From positions 1-64,000 of the forward strand of contig JAFQLS010000007.1 of the NCBI GenBank assembly GCA_017396555.1: a DNA stretch of 64,000 nt. The letters run 5' to 3'. The DNA is from Lachnospiraceae bacterium (GTDB lineage Bacteria > Bacillota > Clostridia > Lachnospirales > Lachnospiraceae). This document shows, one piece after another, positions 1 through 8,419 of this stretch. Under the pieces are notes generated by a model. That model had not been told where the DNA came from, did not search any database, and saw only the letters and a list, made by a program, of their open reading frames with translations. A program made the translations under genes and the position numbers. Every line of letters starts with the position of its first letter. The stretch's first letter is position 1.

Positions 1-78
1 AGAACTGATAGGGTAAGTGTATGGATAAACAAGGCAAATAATTTATTAACAATGAATGGATACCTACAAAGGTATTGA
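1..78 (+). CDS. Possible C-terminal end of an upstream gene (partial)
   Basis: Frame 1 is open from the first base to a TGA at 76-78 and would encode the last 25 residues (ending NGYLQRY) of a protein that starts outside the window. The other two forward frames are closed within 15 bases. The peptide is not recognised. The stretch is too short to prove coding. Confidence 0.3.
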   Translation, partial: RTDRVSVWINKANNLLTMNGYLQRY

Positions 79-149
79 GATAAATTACAAAAAAATATAT
101 CGGGAGATATATTGACAAATTTCAAATATTGAGATAGGAGGTAGATATT

Positions 150-905
150 GTGACAATTAAGCAATTAGAACAACAGCTGGAGATTCCGAGAGCTACAATA
201 CGCTTTTATGAAAAAGAAAATCTGATTAGCCCAATAAGAAAAGATAATTCGTATAGAGAATATAGTGAAGAAGATGTTGCTATATTGAAGAAGATAATAA
301 TTCTTCGTAAAATTGGATTATCCATTTCTGACATCAAAAAAGTATTAGAGGGAGACTGCTCATTGCAATCTTTGCTCGAAAAAAATATTTCTGAATTAGA
401 AAATCAGATAAAGGAGCTTGAAGGAGCAATTAATGTCAGCAAAATAATGCAAGAACGGAATGAAGATATTTTTAATTTGGATGAAAATAAATATTGGACA
501 GAGATTGATAATTTGGAAAAATCAGGTCTTAAATTTAAAGACATAATAAATGATGTTATAGAATTCGAAAAGGGTGTTATATTTGATGAATTCATGCTCA
601 GGAATTCAGAAGGAAAATTAATATATGGATGGAAGGAAAGCATAATCAGAGCTATTGCAGCATGCATATTTTGTGGAGTATTGTGGTATGTGCTGGAGGG
701 GGATAATAAAACATATAAAGATTTTCTGGAAGGTTTTTTCTGGCCGTTCATATGTATTGTTTTTTCTTCGATAATTGGATTACCGGTATACTTCATTGGA
801 AAGAAAAATCCCAAATTAGCCCAAATAATAAAGAAAATAGGTTGGATTATCGGAGGAGTCTTTGTTGTAGGTCTGCTAATATTAGCATTTGTGTTAAGTT
901 TGTAA
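150..905 (+). CDS. MerR-family regulator with C-terminal membrane segments
   Basis: The first ~70 residues form a MerR winged helix: an IPRATIRFYEKENLI recognition region followed by the SYREYSEEDV wing typical of the family. A helical dimerisation segment follows (about residues 70-120). The last ~90 residues contain three hydrophobic stretches (near 165-185, 195-217 and 228-250), so the regulator is probably tethered to the membrane. That is unusual for MerR proteins, which normally end in a soluble effector domain. The start is a GTG with AGGAGG eight bases upstream (136-141). No target operon is adjacent: the next gene is convergent. The ligand cannot be inferred; a signal in or near the membrane is possible. 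Confidence 0.85.
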   Translation: MTIKQLEQQLEIPRATIRFYEKENLISPIRKDNSYREYSEEDVAILKKIIILRKIGLSISDIKKVLEGDCSLQSLLEKNISELENQIKELEGAINVSKIMQERNEDIFNLDENKYWTEIDNLEKSGLKFKDIINDVIEFEKGVIFDEFMLRNSEGKLIYGWKESIIRAIAACIFCGVLWYVLEGDNKTYKDFLEGFFWPFICIVFSSIIGLPVYFIGKKNPKLAQIIKKIGWIIGGVFVVGLLILAFVLSL

Positions 906-906
906 T

Positions 907-949
907 AAAAATCAGGTTAGACGTTTTGATACGCTCTAACCTGATTTTT
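907..949. terminator. Bidirectional terminator between merR-like gene and asnA
   Basis: AATCAGGTTAGA (near 909) pairs with TCTAACCTGATT (near 935), flanked by A-run and T-run, so it can end both convergent genes. Confidence 0.85.
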
Positions 950-960
950 GCTTTTCTAAA

Positions 961-1971
961 TTACAATAATTGTATTCCGTTTTCTGTTGCATGAGCGATA
1001 ATATCATCAGGCCATATAGAAGACTGAACTTCGCCGATATGCGCTTTTCTTAAATAGAACATACAAATTCTTGACTGTCCTATACCACCACCTATTGTGT
1101 AAGGTAATTCTTTGTCAAGGATGGCCTTTTGGAATGGAAGAGCAGCTCTATCCATACAATCAGCTTTTTTAAGCTGTTCCATAAGTGTATCTTCATCTAC
1201 ACGTATACCCATTGAAGATAGTTCGAGACTAATATCAAGAATTGGATAGTACACAAGAATATCACCATTAAGCGCCCAGTCATCATAGTCAGGTGCTCTG
1301 CCGTCATGCTTTTCACCGGAAGTAAGCTTATCGCCAATCTGCATAATAAATACTGCACCTTTTAATTTGGAAATTTTATATTCTCTTTCCTTCGGTGTGC
1401 AATCAGGATACATATCTTCAAGCTCCTGAGAAGTAATAAATGAAATTTCTGCTGGCAAAAATTCTTCTATGTAGTTGTATTGTAAAGCTATAAAATGCTC
1501 TGTTTTCTTAAGTGCTGAATACACCTTTCTTACAGTAGATTTAAGAGTCTCTAAATTTCTTTCTTCTTTGGAAATGATTTTTTCCCAATCCCACTGGTCT
1601 ACAAAAATAGAGTGAATATTATCAGTGTCTTCATCACGTCTGATAGCATTCATATCTGTGTAAAGACCTTCACCTGAATGGAATCCGTAACGGTCAAGTG
1701 CCATACGTTTCCACTTGGCAAGTGAATGTACGATTTCTACTATGGCATCATTTTGTTCCTTGACACCAAATGCAACAGGACGTTCAACACCATTTAAATT
1801 ATCATTAAGGCCAGTCTCCGGCTTTACAAATAAAGGTGCGGATACTCTTGTTAAATTAAGTTCGTCAGCAAGTGCTCTTTCAAAATAATCCTTTACCAGC
1901 TTAATACCAATCTCTGTTTCTCTAATGGAAAGAGCTGATTTATAGCCGGCTGGTGTAATCAAATGTTCCAT
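961..1971 (-). CDS. asnA: Aspartate--ammonia ligase
   Basis: The 336-aa product is full length for AsnA, which makes asparagine from aspartate, ammonia and ATP in the cytoplasm through an aspartyl-adenylate; it is related to class II aminoacyl-tRNA synthetases. Recognisable landmarks are the N-terminal LITPAGYKSALSIRETE, the central SIFVDQWDWEK, and the C-terminal GGGIGQSRICMF. A strong Shine-Dalgarno (AGGAGGA, minus strand, 1978-1984) sits seven bases before the ATG. It is transcribed divergently from hflX and stands alone, ending at the shared terminator with the upstream regulator. Confidence 0.95.
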   Translation of the reverse strand: MEHLITPAGYKSALSIRETEIGIKLVKDYFERALADELNLTRVSAPLFVKPETGLNDNLNGVERPVAFGVKEQNDAIVEIVHSLAKWKRMALDRYGFHSGEGLYTDMNAIRRDEDTDNIHSIFVDQWDWEKIISKEERNLETLKSTVRKVYSALKKTEHFIALQYNYIEEFLPAEISFITSQELEDMYPDCTPKEREYKISKLKGAVFIMQIGDKLTSGEKHDGRAPDYDDWALNGDILVYYPILDISLELSSMGIRVDEDTLMEQLKKADCMDRAALPFQKAILDKELPYTIGGGIGQSRICMFYLRKAHIGEVQSSIWPDDIIAHATENGIQLL

Positions 1972-2047
1972 ACATAGTCCTCCTGAAAAAATTTACAAAT
2001 TGTATTGTATCATAAGTTAGAAAAAATAAATAGTATTTTTTCTAATA

Positions 2048-2076
2048 TTGTTTTTTTATTGTGGATACATTATAAT
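2048..2076 (+). promoter_or_regulatory. Promoter of hflX
   Basis: TTGTTT (2048-2053), 17-bp spacer, TATAAT (2071-2076). It overlaps the far-upstream TTG of the open frame, which supports the downstream ATG at 2108 as the true start. Confidence 0.6.
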
Positions 2077-2107
2077 GACAAGTATAAAAATCAAGAGGAA
2101 TTTATAT

Positions 2108-3352
2108 ATGGAAAAAACTTATGAAATTAAGGAAGAAGAGGAAAAGGTTATTCTTGTTGGTGTTGCAACGCACAATAATGATGATACTATGGAGTCTCTT
2201 CTTGAACTAAAGGATTTAGTAAAAACAGCGGGAGCAGCCACGTTGGAAATGGTTGTTCAGAACAGGGAATCTATACATCCGGGAACCTATGTAGGAAAGG
2301 GTAAGATAGAGGAACTAAGAATAATGATAGATGAGCTTGGAGCAACAGGTATTGTATGTGATGATGAGTTGAGCCCGGCACAGCTTAAGAATCTTGAGGA
2401 TGAACTGGACACAAAGGTTATGGACAGAACCCTGGTTATCCTTGATATTTTTGCGGACAGAGCAAAGACAAGTGAGGGTAAGATTCAGGTTGAACTTGCA
2501 CAGCTTAAATACCGCTCGGCAAGGCTTGTAGGTTTAAGAAGCTCTTTGTCACGTCTTGGAGGCGGAATTGGAACAAGAGGACCTGGCGAAAAGAAACTGG
2601 AAATGGATAGACGTCTTATTAAAGAACGTATAGCACAGTTAAAACGTGAGATTCAGGATATGAAGAGTCACAGAGAGCTTGCGAGGGTGCAAAGAAGCAA
2701 GAATCCATGTCAGGTTGTAGCAATCGTTGGATATACAAATGCAGGAAAGTCGACTCTGCTTAATAAATTAACAGGAGCAGGAGTGTTAGAGGAAGACAAA
2801 TTATTTGCAACACTTGATCCGACTACAAGAAATTATAAGCTGCCGAGCGGACAACAGGTAATGTTCACAGATACGGTAGGATTTATCAGAAAGCTTCCGC
2901 ATCATCTTATAGATGCATTTAGAAGTACTCTTGAGGAAGCAAAATATGCAGATATACTTATTCATGTGGTGGATTCTTCTAATCCACAAATGGATTCTCA
3001 TATGCATATAGTTTATGAAACCTTAGCTAATCTGGGAGTTGAAGATAAGAAGATAATTACATTATTTAATAAGCAGGATAAGCTGGAAGAAAAGCCGATT
3101 CTTAAGGATTTTAAGGCGGATTATACGATAGATACTTCTATAAAATTTAACAAGGGGCTTGAGGAACTAATTGAAAGAATAGAAGATATTTTAAGGGATC
3201 AAAAGATTTATTTTCAGAAAACATTTGGTTATAATGAAGCAGGGAATATTCAGCTTATTAGAAAATATGGTGAGTTACTTACAGAGGAATATAAGGGTGA
3301 AGGTATTTATGTTGAAGCCTATGTTCCGCTTGAGATATATTCTAAACTTTAG
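2108..3352 (+). CDS. hflX: GTPase HflX
   Basis: HflX is a ribosome-associated GTPase that splits or rescues stalled 70S ribosomes, especially under heat stress. The N-terminal half carries the HflX glycine-rich signature (NRESIHPGTYVGKGKIEEL; later GGGIGTRGPGEKKLE). The C-terminal G domain has G1 GYTNAGKST, G3 DTVGFI and G4 NKQD. The frame is open back to a TTG at 2048, but ATG 2108 is chosen because an AAGAGGA Shine-Dalgarno lies just before it and a promoter occupies the upstream codons; this gives 414 aa, normal for the family. It is followed 11 bp later by thyA, and the three genes hflX-thyA-folA may be co-transcribed. Confidence 0.94.
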   Translation: MEKTYEIKEEEEKVILVGVATHNNDDTMESLLELKDLVKTAGAATLEMVVQNRESIHPGTYVGKGKIEELRIMIDELGATGIVCDDELSPAQLKNLEDELDTKVMDRTLVILDIFADRAKTSEGKIQVELAQLKYRSARLVGLRSSLSRLGGGIGTRGPGEKKLEMDRRLIKERIAQLKREIQDMKSHRELARVQRSKNPCQVVAIVGYTNAGKSTLLNKLTGAGVLEEDKLFATLDPTTRNYKLPSGQQVMFTDTVGFIRKLPHHLIDAFRSTLEEAKYADILIHVVDSSNPQMDSHMHIVYETLANLGVEDKKIITLFNKQDKLEEKPILKDFKADYTIDTSIKFNKGLEELIERIEDILRDQKIYFQKTFGYNEAGNIQLIRKYGELLTEEYKGEGIYVEAYVPLEIYSKL

Positions 3353-3363
3353 GAGGTAAGAAA

Positions 3364-4194
3364 ATGAGTTACGCTGACAAATTATTTATTGATATGTGTA
3401 CAGACATTATTAATAATGGATATAGTACAGAAGGAGGGAAGGTTAGACCTAAATGGGAAGATGGAGAATATGCATACACTATTAAGAAATTTGGTGTAGT
3501 TAACAGATATGATTTATCTAAAGAATTTCCGGCACTTACACTTAGAAGGACGGCTCTTAAGGGCTGTGTTGATGAGCTTTTATGGATATGGCAGAAGAAG
3601 TCTAATAATGTAAAGGAATTGAGAACTCATATTTGGGATAGTTGGGCAGATGAAGAAGGTTCTATTGGAAAGGCTTATGGATATCAGTTGGGAGTTAAGC
3701 ATATTTATAAGGAAGGCGAAATGGATCAGGTAGACAGAGTTATTTATGACCTTAAAAATAATCCATATAGCAGAAGAATTATGACAAATATTTATGTACA
3801 TCAGGATTTGCATGAAATGAATTTATATCCTTGTGCATATAGTATGACATTTAATGTTACAGGGAATAAATTAAATGCTATTTTAAATCAGCGTTCACAG
3901 GATATTCTGGCAGCAAATAACTGGAATGTTGTGCAGTATGCAGTCCTTGTGCATATGCTTGCTCAGGTTTGTGGATATGAAGCAGGAGAACTTGTACATG
4001 TAATAGCTGATGCGCATATTTATGACAGACATATTCCGTTAATAAAGGAATTAATAAGTAGAGAGCCATTGCCGGCTCCTACATTCTGGATTAATCCTGA
4101 AATAAAAGATTTTTATGATTTTACAGTGGATGATGTAAGACTTGATAATTATGAAACACATCCTCAGATTAAGAATATACCTGTGGCTGTTTAG
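3364..4194 (+). CDS. thyA: Thymidylate synthase
   Basis: This folate-dependent enzyme converts dUMP to dTMP, consuming methylene-tetrahydrofolate and leaving dihydrofolate. The catalytic cysteine lies in the NLYPCAYSMTF segment, followed by LNQRSQDILAANNWN, the phosphate and folate binding region, and by HIYDRHIPLIKE near the C-terminus. At 276 aa it is of usual length. AGGAGGT precedes the ATG. The next gene, 14 bp downstream, is dihydrofolate reductase, which regenerates tetrahydrofolate from its by-product, so the pair is a functional thymidylate-cycle operon. Confidence 0.95.
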   Translation: MSYADKLFIDMCTDIINNGYSTEGGKVRPKWEDGEYAYTIKKFGVVNRYDLSKEFPALTLRRTALKGCVDELLWIWQKKSNNVKELRTHIWDSWADEEGSIGKAYGYQLGVKHIYKEGEMDQVDRVIYDLKNNPYSRRIMTNIYVHQDLHEMNLYPCAYSMTFNVTGNKLNAILNQRSQDILAANNWNVVQYAVLVHMLAQVCGYEAGELVHVIADAHIYDRHIPLIKELISREPLPAPTFWINPEIKDFYDFTVDDVRLDNYETHPQIKNIPVAV

Positions 4195-4208
4195 AAAGGA
4201 ATGAAAAT

Positions 4209-4697
4209 ATGAAATTAATAGTAGCAGTTGATAAGAACTGGGCAATCGGTAATAAAGGCGGATTACTTGTTAGTATTCCGGAGGATATGAAATTTTTTAG
4301 AGAGACGACTACAGGCAAGGTGGTTGTTATGGGGAAGAATACATTGATTAGTTTTCCGGGAAGTAAGCCTCTTAAGAATAGAGAAAATATTGTTATTGCT
4401 CTTGAGAAGGATTACAAGGTAGAGGGAGCAACTGTTGTATACAGTATAGAAGAAGCTCTTGAAGCGGTTAAGGAATATAATACAGATGACGTATATGTTA
4501 TTGGTGGAGGAAGCATTTATAAACAGATGCTACCATATTGTGATACTGCTTATGTAACATATATGGATTATGGATATGAAGCAGATACTTATTTCCCTAA
4601 TCTTGATAAGGATAATGAATGGGTACTTGCAGAGGAGAGCGAAGAACAGACGTATTTTGATGTTGAGTATTATTTTAGAACATATAAGAGAGTGTAG
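4209..4697 (+). CDS. folA: Dihydrofolate reductase
   Basis: This NADPH-dependent enzyme reduces dihydrofolate to tetrahydrofolate and is the trimethoprim target. The 162-aa chain opens with MKLIVAVDKNWAIGNKGGLL and has the conserved MKFFRETT, VVMGKNT and DDVYVIGGGSIYKQML segments. The catalytic acidic residue lies in the PEDMKFF region. It follows thyA closely (14 bp), with AGAAAGGA as Shine-Dalgarno, and probably shares its transcript; the products act on the same folate cycle. Also known as dfrA in Gram-positive bacteria. Confidence 0.95.
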   Translation: MKLIVAVDKNWAIGNKGGLLVSIPEDMKFFRETTTGKVVVMGKNTLISFPGSKPLKNRENIVIALEKDYKVEGATVVYSIEEALEAVKEYNTDDVYVIGGGSIYKQMLPYCDTAYVTYMDYGYEADTYFPNLDKDNEWVLAEESEEQTYFDVEYYFRTYKRV

Positions 4698-4734
4698 CAT
4701 ATAATAATCATAAAGTAATAATGGAGATTACTCT

Positions 4735-5994
4735 ATGATATCAATAATGCAGAATATGTCAGATGGTACAGATAAGGGAAGACTAAAGGTAAGCTTGGTA
4801 GATGAAGAAAACAGACCTATAAGAAATGCGAGAATCGTTGTAACCGTAACAGGACAACCGGAAAATGTTATAGAAGAAGCTGTAACCAATGCAGATGGGC
4901 AGACGGAAGATATTGAGCTTGCTACACCACCGATAGAATATAGCTTAGAGGCAGATAATATTATCCAACCTTATGCTGAATATAGTATAGACATTCAGGC
5001 AGAGGGCTATGAACCGGTGGACGTATCCGGTATACAGGTGTTATCAGATACGGAAGCACTACAGGATGTCAGACTACAGCGAGTAGAGCGAGACAGGTCA
5101 GGAGAGAACATAGCAATTTTACCACATACATTATATTACGAATATCCACCTAAGATTCCTGAACCGGAGATTACACCGGTGGATGAATCAGGAGAAATTG
5201 TTTTAAGCAGAGTGGTTATTCCTGAATATGTGGTTGTACATGACGGTGTACCATCAGATAGTACTGCAAAGGATTACTATATTCCGTATAGTGATTATAT
5301 TAAAAATGTTGCTTCAAGTGAAATATATCCTACATGGGAGCCGGAAGCAATCAAGGCAAATGTATTAGCTATAATGTCTTTTACACTTAACAGAGTATAT
5401 ACAGAATTTTATAGAAATAAAGGTTATGATTTTACAATTACCTCATCAACAGCATATGACCATAAATTTATTTATGGAAGAAATATTTTTGATTCGATTT
5501 CAGTTATTGTAGATGAGTTATTTAGTATGTATTTATCAAGACCAAATGTCAGACAGCCGATTCTCACTCAGTATTGCGATGGAAGGAAGGTAAGCTGTCC
5601 AAACTGGATGACACAGTGGGGGTCGCAAAATCTTGCGACACAGGGATATAGTGCTATTCAAATTCTTAGAAATTTTTATGGTGATAGCATTTATATTAAT
5701 GAAGCAGAACAGATATCGGGTATACCGAGCTCGTGGCCTGGATTTAATTTGGAAGTTGGTTCAAGAGGAAATAAAGTAAGACAGGTGCAGGAGCAATTGG
5801 CTACAATATCAGGTGCATATAGTAGCATACCATATATATCTGCTGATGGTGTATATGGTGATAGAACGATGGAAGCGGTTAGAATTTTTCAGAAGATATT
5901 TGATTTGCCACAAACAGGTATTATTGATTTTGCAACATGGTATAAAATTTCACAGATATATGTGGGTGTTACAAGGATTGCAGAATTAAGATAA
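4735..5994 (+). CDS. SpoIID-like / peptidoglycan-binding protein without signal peptide
   Basis: Three parts are visible. Residues ~14-115 resemble a carboxypeptidase regulatory-like (prealbumin-fold) domain (LKVSLVDEENRPIRNARIVV). Residues ~180-320 look like a SpoIID/LytB-type domain: YSDYIKNVASSEIYPTWEPE followed by AIKANVLAIMSFTLNR is the hallmark pattern of that family, which cleaves or remodels glycan strands. Residues ~335-410 form a PG_binding_1 repeat (LEVGSRGNKVRQVQEQL, then DGVYGDRTMEAVRIFQ). No signal peptide or membrane segment is present, odd for a wall-directed protein; export could be non-classical or the protein could act inside the spore or mother cell. GGAG lies eight bases before the ATG. 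It opens a run of three envelope genes. Confidence 0.75.
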   Translation: MISIMQNMSDGTDKGRLKVSLVDEENRPIRNARIVVTVTGQPENVIEEAVTNADGQTEDIELATPPIEYSLEADNIIQPYAEYSIDIQAEGYEPVDVSGIQVLSDTEALQDVRLQRVERDRSGENIAILPHTLYYEYPPKIPEPEITPVDESGEIVLSRVVIPEYVVVHDGVPSDSTAKDYYIPYSDYIKNVASSEIYPTWEPEAIKANVLAIMSFTLNRVYTEFYRNKGYDFTITSSTAYDHKFIYGRNIFDSISVIVDELFSMYLSRPNVRQPILTQYCDGRKVSCPNWMTQWGSQNLATQGYSAIQILRNFYGDSIYINEAEQISGIPSSWPGFNLEVGSRGNKVRQVQEQLATISGAYSSIPYISADGVYGDRTMEAVRIFQKIFDLPQTGIIDFATWYKISQIYVGVTRIAELR

Positions 5995-6013
5995 ATAAAC
6001 ATAAAAAGGTACG

Positions 6014-7216
6014 ATGGATATGAAAAAATATACATTAAACCAAATATTATTTGCAGGACTATTTACCTTTATGATGATCGGTTTGATTATGGTTGTAAAG
6101 GTTTCTGGTAGTAGTGTAAGTGAGTTGGAAAGCGAAAAAAAAGAAAATGAGTCTGAAAAAGAACAGGTAGAATCCAAGCTGGAAGAAATGTCAGAGTCAA
6201 GGAATGAACTTGAGAATTATTTGTTTAATCTTCAGGTTGAGTTAGAGTCTGTAAATACTGAGATTAGCAGCATTGAAAATAAAATTAGTGAAAAAGAAAG
6301 TGCAATTGCTCTCAATAATGAACTTCTTAATGATGCGAAGGAAGACGAATCCGTTCAGTATGTTTCTATGAAGAAAAGAATCCAGTTTCTATATGAAGCG
6401 GGTAATACTGATTATTACGAAATAATTTTTGCAAATGGTAGTATTTCGGATAATATAAATAAAGCAGAGTTTATGTCTGAATTAATAAAATATGATAGAG
6501 ATATGCTTGGTAAATATCAGGATACAAAAGATATTATTGTTGGTACAGAAAAAATCCTGAAAAAAGATATGAAAGAATTGAAGCTTTTAAAAGGTGATTT
6601 AGAGGAAAAAAAGGGAAGAATTGCTGATAAAATTGCTTCTTCATCTGGAGAAATAAGAAAGCTTGCAAATAAAATAAGTGAAGCTGAGGCTAGTAAGGCT
6701 GAATACGAAATGATTATTATGGAAAAAGAACAGGAAATAATCAGACGTAGAGAGCAGGAAAGTATAAGCGAAAGTATTCGTCAGTCTGAGGAAGCAAGTA
6801 GAAGAGAAGCTGAGAAGAACAATGAAGAGACAACAGAACCACCAAATGATGAGCCGTATGTGCCATTGGATGAAGCTACCGAAATAGAATTGTTATCAAC
6901 TATTATTTATTGTGAGGCGGGAAATCAGCCGGAGGTTGGTATGTATGCTGTTGGAAGTGTTGTTATTAATAGAATAAAGAGTCCAAATTTTCCTAACACA
7001 ATGATTGAAGTATTAGAACAGCCTTATCAGTTTTCACCTGTAACTGTAAGTCCAAGATTTTATATTGCTCTTGAGCGAAAAGAGGCGACACCTGCATGTA
7101 TAAAGGTGGCAACGGATATATTGCAAAATGGAGTTATTACGGGTGATTGGTTATTTTTTAGAGTAAATGATGGTTCAAAACAGGGTACAGTAATAGGGGA
7201 TCATGTATTTTATTAG
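6014..7216 (+). CDS. Coiled-coil cell-wall hydrolase (SleB-type catalytic domain)
   Basis: An N-terminal membrane anchor or signal (LFAGLFTFMMIGLIMVV) is followed by a long coiled coil (about residues 35-255) resembling the regulatory region of CwlO/PcsB-type hydrolases, a Glu/Thr/Pro linker (NNEETTEPPNDEPY), and a C-terminal Hydrolase_2 (SleB/CwlJ) domain from about residue 285: ELLSTIIYCEAGNQPEVG with the catalytic Glu in YCEA, then VGSVVINRIKSPNFPNT. SleB-like enzymes are lytic transglycosylases that degrade spore cortex or vegetative wall. An in-frame ATG two codons later is an alternative start. It lies 19 bp after the SpoIID-like gene. Confidence 0.8.
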   Translation: MDMKKYTLNQILFAGLFTFMMIGLIMVVKVSGSSVSELESEKKENESEKEQVESKLEEMSESRNELENYLFNLQVELESVNTEISSIENKISEKESAIALNNELLNDAKEDESVQYVSMKKRIQFLYEAGNTDYYEIIFANGSISDNINKAEFMSELIKYDRDMLGKYQDTKDIIVGTEKILKKDMKELKLLKGDLEEKKGRIADKIASSSGEIRKLANKISEAEASKAEYEMIIMEKEQEIIRRREQESISESIRQSEEASRREAEKNNEETTEPPNDEPYVPLDEATEIELLSTIIYCEAGNQPEVGMYAVGSVVINRIKSPNFPNTMIEVLEQPYQFSPVTVSPRFYIALERKEATPACIKVATDILQNGVITGDWLFFRVNDGSKQGTVIGDHVFY

Positions 7217-7223
7217 TAAAATC

Positions 7224-7251
7224 TTGACTTTTGGGGCTAATATGCTACACT
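7224..7251 (+). promoter_or_regulatory. Promoter of the L,D-transpeptidase gene
   Basis: TTGACT (7224-7229), 16-bp spacer, TACACT (7246-7251), upstream of the ATG at 7313. It indicates independent transcription from the preceding hydrolase gene. Confidence 0.5.
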
Positions 7252-7312
7252 AATATTGGTGTATATTGAGGATAGTGCGCTTTTTGTAAAGGTTAAATTA
7301 TAGGAATAAACT

Positions 7313-8407
7313 ATGGATAAAAGAAAACAATTACTGAAAAGAGTTGCGGTATTTGGTAAAAAACATCATATACCGATGAATATAATTATATTTGAGTTTG
7401 CAGTGATAATCCTTGCAGGACATTTTAAGGATTATCTTCGTAAGAAGCGTGTAGGCATTTCATTTGCATGTGCTGTGATGATAGTGCTTTGTTCACTGGT
7501 TACGGGAAGTAGTGTGCCGGTTAAACCTGTGTTAGCTAATGCAGGTGGAACAGAGGAGTCTTCTGAGTATAAGGAATTAACAACAGAAGAACCTACTACA
7601 GAGGAAACTTATGATAAGATACTCAATGAGGAAGAGATTAATGAATTTTTTGATTCATTAAATATAAAAGAAGAAGAGATTAAGGCAGATGCATATTATA
7701 TAAGAGTTAATAGACTTAAGAATTGTATAACTGTCTATACTCTTGATGAAAATGGCAATTATGATGAGCCTGTTAAAGCAATGGTATGTTCTACCGGTGG
7801 TGAGAGAACGCCACTTGGAGTATACAGAACAAGTAATAAGTACGTTATGAGGAATTTGTTGTTTAATGTATATGGACAGTATGCAACAAGAATTGTTGGA
7901 CAGATATTATTCCATTCTTCATCTAATAGTACTGATCAGAAGGATTCTTTGTTAGCTGAGGAATTTAATAAGCTTGGATTACCTGTTTCACATGGATGCA
8001 TAAGACTTACGGTAAGAGATTCTAAGTGGATTTATGATAATTGTAAGGAAGGTACAATTGTTGAGATTTATGAGGATGAATACGAAGGTCCCTTAGGTAA
8101 GCCAGAGATGATTAAGGTGCCTCTTGATACAGTATGGGATCCTACAGATCCTGATGAAGCTAATCCATGGAACAAATGTGAACCGTTAATAAGCGGAGTT
8201 AAAGATAGAGAAGTTGAATTTGGTTCATATTTTAGTAGTATGTATGGAGTGTCAGCAGTTGATACGTGCGGCAATAATATTACTAACAGAATTAAAATAT
8301 ATGGTCACGTAGATACCGGTAAAAAGGGTAAATATATGCTGGTGTATTATGTGGAAGATTTGATTGGAAAAACAGATATAAAGACTGCAATATATACAGT
8401 AAAGTAA
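7313..8407 (+). CDS. L,D-transpeptidase with C-terminal Ig-like domain
   Basis: YkuD-family enzymes form 3-3 cross-links in peptidoglycan. The 364-aa protein has a cytoplasmic N-terminus, one membrane segment (around residues 50-70), a Glu/Thr-rich linker, and the YkuD domain (about 125-250) with ILFHSSSNS and the catalytic SHGCIRL motif. The last ~90 residues (from DTVWDPTDP, including VKDREVEFG and YGVSAVDTCGN) look like a DUF5011-type immunoglobulin-like domain, probably for surface positioning. AGGA precedes the ATG; trpS begins 12 bp downstream. With the two upstream genes it forms a wall-remodelling neighbourhood. Confidence 0.88.
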   Translation: MDKRKQLLKRVAVFGKKHHIPMNIIIFEFAVIILAGHFKDYLRKKRVGISFACAVMIVLCSLVTGSSVPVKPVLANAGGTEESSEYKELTTEEPTTEETYDKILNEEEINEFFDSLNIKEEEIKADAYYIRVNRLKNCITVYTLDENGNYDEPVKAMVCSTGGERTPLGVYRTSNKYVMRNLLFNVYGQYATRIVGQILFHSSSNSTDQKDSLLAEEFNKLGLPVSHGCIRLTVRDSKWIYDNCKEGTIVEIYEDEYEGPLGKPEMIKVPLDTVWDPTDPDEANPWNKCEPLISGVKDREVEFGSYFSSMYGVSAVDTCGNNITNRIKIYGHVDTGKKGKYMLVYYVEDLIGKTDIKTAIYTVK

Positions 8408-8419
8408 GCGGAGGAAATT

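Noticed and set aside
2048..2107. Extra 20 N-terminal codons of hflX from a TTG
   Set aside because: The bases form a good promoter (-35 and -10) and the ATG at 2108 has its own Shine-Dalgarno.
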